The notes under the pieces are model-generated. The model had not been told where the DNA came from. It saw only the letters and a program-made list of their open reading frames with translations, and ran no database searches. A stretch of DNA of 41,453 nucleotides, taken from positions 1-41,453 of the forward strand of contig JAHFRE010000011.1 of the NCBI GenBank assembly GCA_023258955.1. Direction: 5' to 3'. The translations under genes and the position numbers were made by a program. Positions within the stretch are counted from its first letter, which is position 1. Each line of letters opens with the position of its first letter. Positions 37,721 through 41,453 of the stretch are shown here, piece after piece. The stretch is from Sterolibacterium sp. GTDB taxonomy: Bacteria; Pseudomonadota; Gammaproteobacteria; Burkholderiales; Rhodocyclaceae.

Positions 37721-38943
37721 GCTGTGGTTCCTTTCGGTTTGGCCGGCGGCAGATAGCCGACGATATTGGCCGGGATTCTGAGTTTGTCGCTGGCCGGATC
37801 GGGGTCCGGATTCTGGTCAAGCTTGGCGCGGCCTTCGTTCGGCGTGAGGAGGCCGCCATTGACGTAGCCCAGGATGGTGTCCTTGGTATCCACAGCCGAG
37901 CCGCGCAGCAGGCCTTCTTCAACGAAGTTGGCATACAGCCCTGCGGCGCGATCAGCGGCGGTCAGCAGGTTGGCGTCGATCGACTGCTCCAGGCGTTGGT
38001 ACCAGGGCGCCAGGGTATGCACCAGGTGCGCCAGAAACATCTGCTCGGCGCTGGCGTAGGTGGTGGCCTTGTCGCTGTAGCCAACCATGATCGGCATGAC
38101 GCGCGCGAAGCGGCAGATTTCTTCGATCTGGAAGCGTCGCATTTCCAGCGTCTGGGCATCGAGGCCGGTCATCTGCGTGCCGATCCACTTGGCGGCGCGG
38201 TCGAGGATCATGGCCTTGCCGGTGTTTTCGGCGCCGGCGTTGTGCTTATTCACCCATTCGGAGAGGGCTTCGTACTGGTCGGTCTTGAGCGTGCCTTCAA
38301 CCGAATACAGGCCGGAGGGGCGCACGCCATTCTTGTGAAGCGCACCGGTGGCTTCTTCGGTAGCCATAGCCAGGCCGATGGCTTCGCGCGCCAAGCGCAC
38401 GGCGTCTAGGCCTTGCCAGCCATCCCACGAGGGACCGCGCACATGCCAGATGGCCTCGGCCGGAAAGGTCTGCGTGCTGCCGTCCTGGGCGCGCACGTCA
38501 TAGGTCAGGGTGCGATCCGGAGCGCGCTTGACCGTGACCTGGCCCGGTTCGAAGGGCACCAGCTCGTAGATCTTGCCGAACACGGAACGGTTGATGAAGC
38601 TGATATGCGTGCCGGTCAGGACTGCGTGCCAGGCGATCATCTCTCGGTATTCGAAGCTGGTCTGCCAGGGGTTTGGCTTGTAGGCCAGCAACGGATAGAG
38701 CGGGTGATCCTTGGCCGGCAGCCGCGTCTTGCCGTCCGGCGTTTCCTTCATTAGTTTCAGCGGTACCTGGGCAATGCCCTCGCCGATCACGCGGCAGCAG
38801 GCAAAGACGGTGGCGACCTGCAGGGCCGTCTTGGCGGTGACGTTCTTGCCGGTCGAGGTCGCCATGCCGGCGCGGATCAATGCGTCGCGGATCAGATCCG
38901 GGCCGGATGATTTCTTTGCAAGTGCTTGGGCCAGGTATGCCAT
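37717..38943 (-). CDS. Portal protein (HK97 family)
   Basis: A 408-residue portal: VTAKTALQVATVFACCRVIG, then NPWQTSFEYREMIAWHAVLT, IWHVRGPSWDGWQGLDAVRL and a C-terminal region with RRFQIEEICRFARVMPIMVG and TTYASAEQMFLAHLVHTLAP, all characteristic of PF04860-type portals. The dodecamer is the DNA entry and exit ring at one capsid vertex. The start at 38943 (MAYLAQALAKK) is chosen because upstream codons run through the preceding small gene. Confidence 0.95.
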   Translation of the reverse strand: MAYLAQALAKKSSGPDLIRDALIRAGMATSTGKNVTAKTALQVATVFACCRVIGEGIAQVPLKLMKETPDGKTRLPAKDHPLYPLLAYKPNPWQTSFEYREMIAWHAVLTGTHISFINRSVFGKIYELVPFEPGQVTVKRAPDRTLTYDVRAQDGSTQTFPAEAIWHVRGPSWDGWQGLDAVRLAREAIGLAMATEEATGALHKNGVRPSGLYSVEGTLKTDQYEALSEWVNKHNAGAENTGKAMILDRAAKWIGTQMTGLDAQTLEMRRFQIEEICRFARVMPIMVGYSDKATTYASAEQMFLAHLVHTLAPWYQRLEQSIDANLLTAADRAAGLYANFVEEGLLRGSAVDTKDTILGYVNGGLLTPNEGRAKLDQNPDPDPASDKLRIPANIVGYLPPAKPKGTTA

Positions 38944-39086
38944 CAGTCTCTCGCGATCTTGATGCCGCCCAGCAGCGCCAGGACGCCGCCAACGATGTAG
39001 CCGGCAGGTGGCCAGGCCAGCCATGCGCCGAAGGCAACAGACGCGGCGCCGGCGACGATCAGCAGGTCGGGTAGATAGTTCTTCAT
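38943..39086 (-). CDS. 47-residue membrane protein between terminase and portal
   Basis: A small reading frame coupled to the terminase stop by ATGA and to the portal start by one base. It begins MKNYLPDLLIVAGAASVAFG and has two hydrophobic helices (about residues 7-24 and 28-42), ending KIARD. Tiny membrane proteins at this position occur in other HK97-like phages without known function. Confidence 0.6.
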   Translation of the reverse strand: MKNYLPDLLIVAGAASVAFGAWLAWPPAGYIVGGVLALLGGIKIARD

Positions 39087-40801
39087 GCGGCGAGCTTTTC
39101 CCAGAACGATTCTTCTTCGGTCTCGACGACCATGGCGCGCGAGGTGGCGACGATGGTGGCGATCGCGCCGTCGATCTTGTTCGAGGCGCGCAGCTTCCTC
39201 GGGAAGATGTTCTCGTTGCGGTCTTCCTTGACTTCGACGTTGCTCATCATCCAGACGTAGCAGGGATTGCCGTCGTGATGGAAGCGGCCGGCGTCGGTCA
39301 AGGCCTGGATCTGCTTCATCGGCTCGGAGAGGTAGCGCACTTGCTGCGGAATATCGACAACTTCGAGTCCCTGATTGGCCAGGTTGGCGCCGAGCTGCTG
39401 GCCGCCCCACGGGTCTTTGGCGATCTCGCGCACGATGACGCTTTCGGCGCTGCTGAAAATGTCTTCCTCGATCTGGCTGAGGTCGATCATGTTGCCGGGC
39501 GTGACGATCAGGTGCCCGGAATTGACCCAGCCCTGGTAGTGCGCGTTTTCTGGCTTTTCGACGGCGGCAGCCGGAACATAGTTGCGGCTGATGACGTAGT
39601 AGTGGTCCTCGCCATCGACGTTGCGCTTGAATTCCCACACGGCGCTAGCGATGTCCTGCTTGCTGGCCAGATCAAGTCCGACGACGCACTCTTCGCCAGC
39701 GAAGGTTTCGAGCGTCAGGCTGGGATCGCCGGCGAGCTGCAGGTTGTAGAGGTTCAACCAGGGCGAGGCAGCGGCGACCCAGACGTTGAGATGCTTGGTC
39801 TTGAAGGTGTTCTGCTTGCGCGGATCGCCGATCGCATCGCGCTGCTGGGTCTTGAGGTAGTCGGCATCGACCGAGACACCGAAGTTTGGGTTGGCCTTGA
39901 TCAGCACGTCCTCGCTGGTCCAGTCGTCGCCCTCATCGATGCCGAAGATGATGCCGAAGCGCTGATCGTTTTCGATGACGCCTTCGAGAATCTTCTGCAG
40001 CTCGGCCTGGTGCAGGTAGCATGGCCCGGAGATGTCGCTGCCGGCGGTGGTGATGACCAGCATCAGCGGCTGCGAGCGCGCGCCCATGCCGGTCTGCATG
40101 GTGTCGTAAAGTTCCGAGGTTTTGTGCTCGTGGTATTCGTCCACGATGGCGCAGCTGGGCGAGGCGCCGTCGCCAGGCTTGCCGATCACCGGCTCGAACT
40201 TGGCATTTTTATCGACGACCGCGATGTTGGAGGCGTTGGTTGCGACGCCGTATTTCTGGCGGAAGATCGGCGTGGCCTTGGCCATCAGCAGGGCCGGCCG
40301 AAAGACTTCCAGCGCCTGGTCCTGCGAGGTGGCGCCAGAATAAACTTCGGCGCCGAATTCGCCATCGACGGCGAGCATGAAGTTGCCGATGACGGCGGCT
40401 AGCGTGCTCTTGGAGTTCTTGCGCGGCACGAACAGGTCGGCGACGCGGAAGCGGCGCTTGCTGGTGACGTTATGCACCCAGCCGAAGATGCTAGCCAGGA
40501 TGAAGACTTCCCAGTCTTCGAGCTTGATCAGCTCGCCACGCCCGGCCCAGTCTCCCTTGATGTGCGGCATCAGCTCGGCAAAGCGGCAGATCCGTTCGGC
40601 CGGGCGATAGACGATCTCTTCGGCGTCGGTCAGCTCGGGGTTGAACGCATAGGGAAAGTTCGCGCTGCCGATGCGTTCGAGATCCTTGAGGTGACGCGCG
40701 CAAGCAAGCCGATGCCATTTGCAGGCGGGAATGTCTCCCGCCACGACGGCGCGCGCGTATTGCGTGGCGCGGTCGGCAAAGGACAGGCTTACAGCTTCCA
40801 T
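39083..40801 (-). CDS. terL: Large terminase (Terminase_1 family)
   Basis: A 572-residue packaging motor. ATPase motifs are LFVPRKNSKSTLAAVIG (Walker A variant) and SCAIVDEYHEHK (Walker B with catalytic Glu), followed by LMLVITTAGSD (coupling motif). Nuclease acidic residues are seen in ECVVGLDLASKQD and in the C-terminal KIDGAIATIVA segment. The family is that of HK97-like cos phages. The start at 40801 (MEAVSLSFADRATQ) fits the family and overlaps the small terminase by 13 bases; further upstream codons are in the small terminase gene. Confidence 0.95.
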   Translation of the reverse strand: MEAVSLSFADRATQYARAVVAGDIPACKWHRLACARHLKDLERIGSANFPYAFNPELTDAEEIVYRPAERICRFAELMPHIKGDWAGRGELIKLEDWEVFILASIFGWVHNVTSKRRFRVADLFVPRKNSKSTLAAVIGNFMLAVDGEFGAEVYSGATSQDQALEVFRPALLMAKATPIFRQKYGVATNASNIAVVDKNAKFEPVIGKPGDGASPSCAIVDEYHEHKTSELYDTMQTGMGARSQPLMLVITTAGSDISGPCYLHQAELQKILEGVIENDQRFGIIFGIDEGDDWTSEDVLIKANPNFGVSVDADYLKTQQRDAIGDPRKQNTFKTKHLNVWVAAASPWLNLYNLQLAGDPSLTLETFAGEECVVGLDLASKQDIASAVWEFKRNVDGEDHYYVISRNYVPAAAVEKPENAHYQGWVNSGHLIVTPGNMIDLSQIEEDIFSSAESVIVREIAKDPWGGQQLGANLANQGLEVVDIPQQVRYLSEPMKQIQALTDAGRFHHDGNPCYVWMMSNVEVKEDRNENIFPRKLRASNKIDGAIATIVATSRAMVVETEEESFWEKLAA

Positions 40802-41334
40802 GCGTCCATCCCTGGTTGTTCGAACAGTGCGGCCTGGCGGTTGTCGCTGGTCTTGACGCGGCCGCGCGATGCGGGCGACAGACCGAAGCTCTGCAGGTAC
40901 CAATGAACCTCTTGCGCGGCGCGACGCTGGACCACCCAGTGGTGCGAATAGATCAATGATCCGTTGGGACTGGGGACCATGATGCCGTCGCCGCCCTTCC
41001 AGTCTTCGCCGCGCGCCTCGGCTTCGATACGCTTCTCTTCGGCCAGCTGCATTGCCCGCGACAGCATGGTCTCGGCCCACACCAGCTTCGCCCAGGCCTG
41101 GCAGTACAGCACCAGGGCGGCACGATCGAGCTTGGAGATCAGGCCATAGCGCTCAAGCTCGGCGCCGATCCGCCGCCATTCCTTGCGCGCCTCCGGCCAG
41201 ATCCATTTCGGCGCGCTCGGGATCTCGACTTCCGGATTGAAGTCGTCAAACAGCTCGGCATCAGATTTTTTGGACGGATTTCCGCGTAGGCGATGCACGT
41301 TGGCCGGCAGCGGCTGCGGTCCTCGTGATCCCAT
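40789..41334 (-). CDS. terS: Small terminase (P27 family)
   Basis: A 181-residue protein with the P27-type start (GSRGPQPLPANVHRLRGNPS), a conserved PKWIWPEARKEWRRIGAELE helix, then LDRAALVLYCQAWAKLVWAE and QRRAAQEVHWYLQSFGLSPA. It recognises the packaging site and recruits the large subunit. GGAG precedes the ATG at 41334. Its packaging target is expected in the gene-free interval just upstream across the circle junction. Confidence 0.93.
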   Translation of the reverse strand: MGSRGPQPLPANVHRLRGNPSKKSDAELFDDFNPEVEIPSAPKWIWPEARKEWRRIGAELERYGLISKLDRAALVLYCQAWAKLVWAETMLSRAMQLAEEKRIEAEARGEDWKGGDGIMVPSPNGSLIYSHHWVVQRRAAQEVHWYLQSFGLSPASRGRVKTSDNRQAALFEQPGMDAWKL

Positions 41335-41426
41335 GGCGACTCCAGAAATGGAAAACCGCCCGGAGGCGGTTCAGTGTTCGAAAGTGCAGACGTCTAAACG
41401 AGAGGAGATGACCACCCCCCCTCCCC
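41335..41426. other. cos: Candidate packaging (cos) interval
   Basis: With bases 1-63 this makes about 155 gene-free bases between HNH nuclease and small terminase, the usual place of cos in HK97-like phages. It contains a GC hairpin (41354-41371), a C-rich run (41413-41427) followed by an AT-rich stretch. I cannot locate the nick sites by eye. Confidence 0.45.
41354..41371 (-). terminator. Hairpin upstream of the small terminase
   Basis: AACCGCC and GGCGGTT form a 7-bp stem with a 4-base loop, followed on the minus strand by TTCC only. It is a weak terminator or part of a packaging site. Confidence 0.5.
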
Positions 41427-41453
41427 AATAACTCCCGCACGTAAAAATAAGCT
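41427..41453. repeat. Terminal direct repeat, right copy (contig closure)
   Basis: This is an exact copy of bases 1-27. The non-redundant genome length is therefore 41426 bases. It lies in the gene-free interval between the HNH nuclease and the small terminase. Confidence 0.9.

Larger units (their letters stand above)
1..41453. mobile_element. Complete temperate siphovirus genome (circular contig)
   Basis: The window contains every module of a lambda-like temperate phage: integrase with attP, divergent repressors with operators, replication genes, antiterminator, packaging, HK97-type head, long tail and lysis. No bacterial housekeeping genes are present. The last 27 bases repeat the first 27, so the ends join and the late operon runs uninterrupted through the junction, from HNH nuclease to small terminase. 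No contractile sheath genes are seen and the tape measure is about 1530 residues, so a long flexible tail is inferred. Confidence 0.93.

Noticed and set aside
39008-40402. A long plus-strand reading frame antisense to the large terminase
   Set aside because: The minus strand has clear terminase motifs; the plus frame shows Val/Asp/Gly-rich shadow composition.

Overview
The window is an almost certainly complete temperate phage (or excised/circular prophage) genome. Its first and last 27 bases are identical, so the contig closes into a circle of about 41.4 kb. It is GC-rich, with tightly packed genes joined by ATGA/TGATG overlaps. The gene set is that of a lambda-like siphovirus: HK97-type head genes, a very long tape measure, a G/GT-type frameshift, and no sheath or baseplate genes. 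The attP carries the 3' half of a tRNA-Asn(GTT) whose T-arm and acceptor look beta-proteobacterial. The host is therefore probably a GC-rich beta-proteobacterium; this is inference, not shown.

Layout. Late and replication genes run on the minus strand. Reading leftward from the immunity region: YdaS/Cro-like repressor, YdaT-like regulator (4826-4266), CHC2/VirE-type primase-helicase (4075-1622), an iteron-rich candidate origin (1343-1600), small genes, and a Q-like antiterminator (870-454) with a terminator at its 3' end. Through the circle junction follow HNH nuclease, small and large terminase, portal, prohead protease, major capsid protein, decoration-type proteins, a putative glycan-modification pair, head-tail connectors, tail tube, tail chaperones, tape measure, distal tail proteins and a lysis module ending near 18229. 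A Dam-type methylase (18088-17288) faces the integrase.

The immunity region (5543-5631) lies between a divergent Cro-like gene and a short CI-like repressor. It holds three 17-bp operator-like sites at an exact 24-bp spacing. Two more sites with the same spacing lie at 7085-7125 over a second promoter, as in lambda OR/OL. The plus-strand operon downstream of that promoter (7168 to 17055) carries small genes, a diversity-generating retroelement (DGR), a ParB-like protein, an HD hydrolase, SSB, small genes, an ASCH-like protein, a DUF4224 protein and the tyrosine integrase next to attP.

The most interesting element is the DGR at 7840-11153: three successive target genes, each ending in a DUF1566/C-type-lectin-like domain with a variable repeat, then an Avd accessory protein, the template repeat and a reverse transcriptase. 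Two variable repeats differ from the template only at template adenines (14 and 13 changes), which is the hallmark of mutagenic retrohoming. The first target gene has picked up a 4-nt insertion inside its variable repeat and is frameshifted. The cassette is in the early, repressor-controlled operon and not next to the tail genes, so what it diversifies is an open question.
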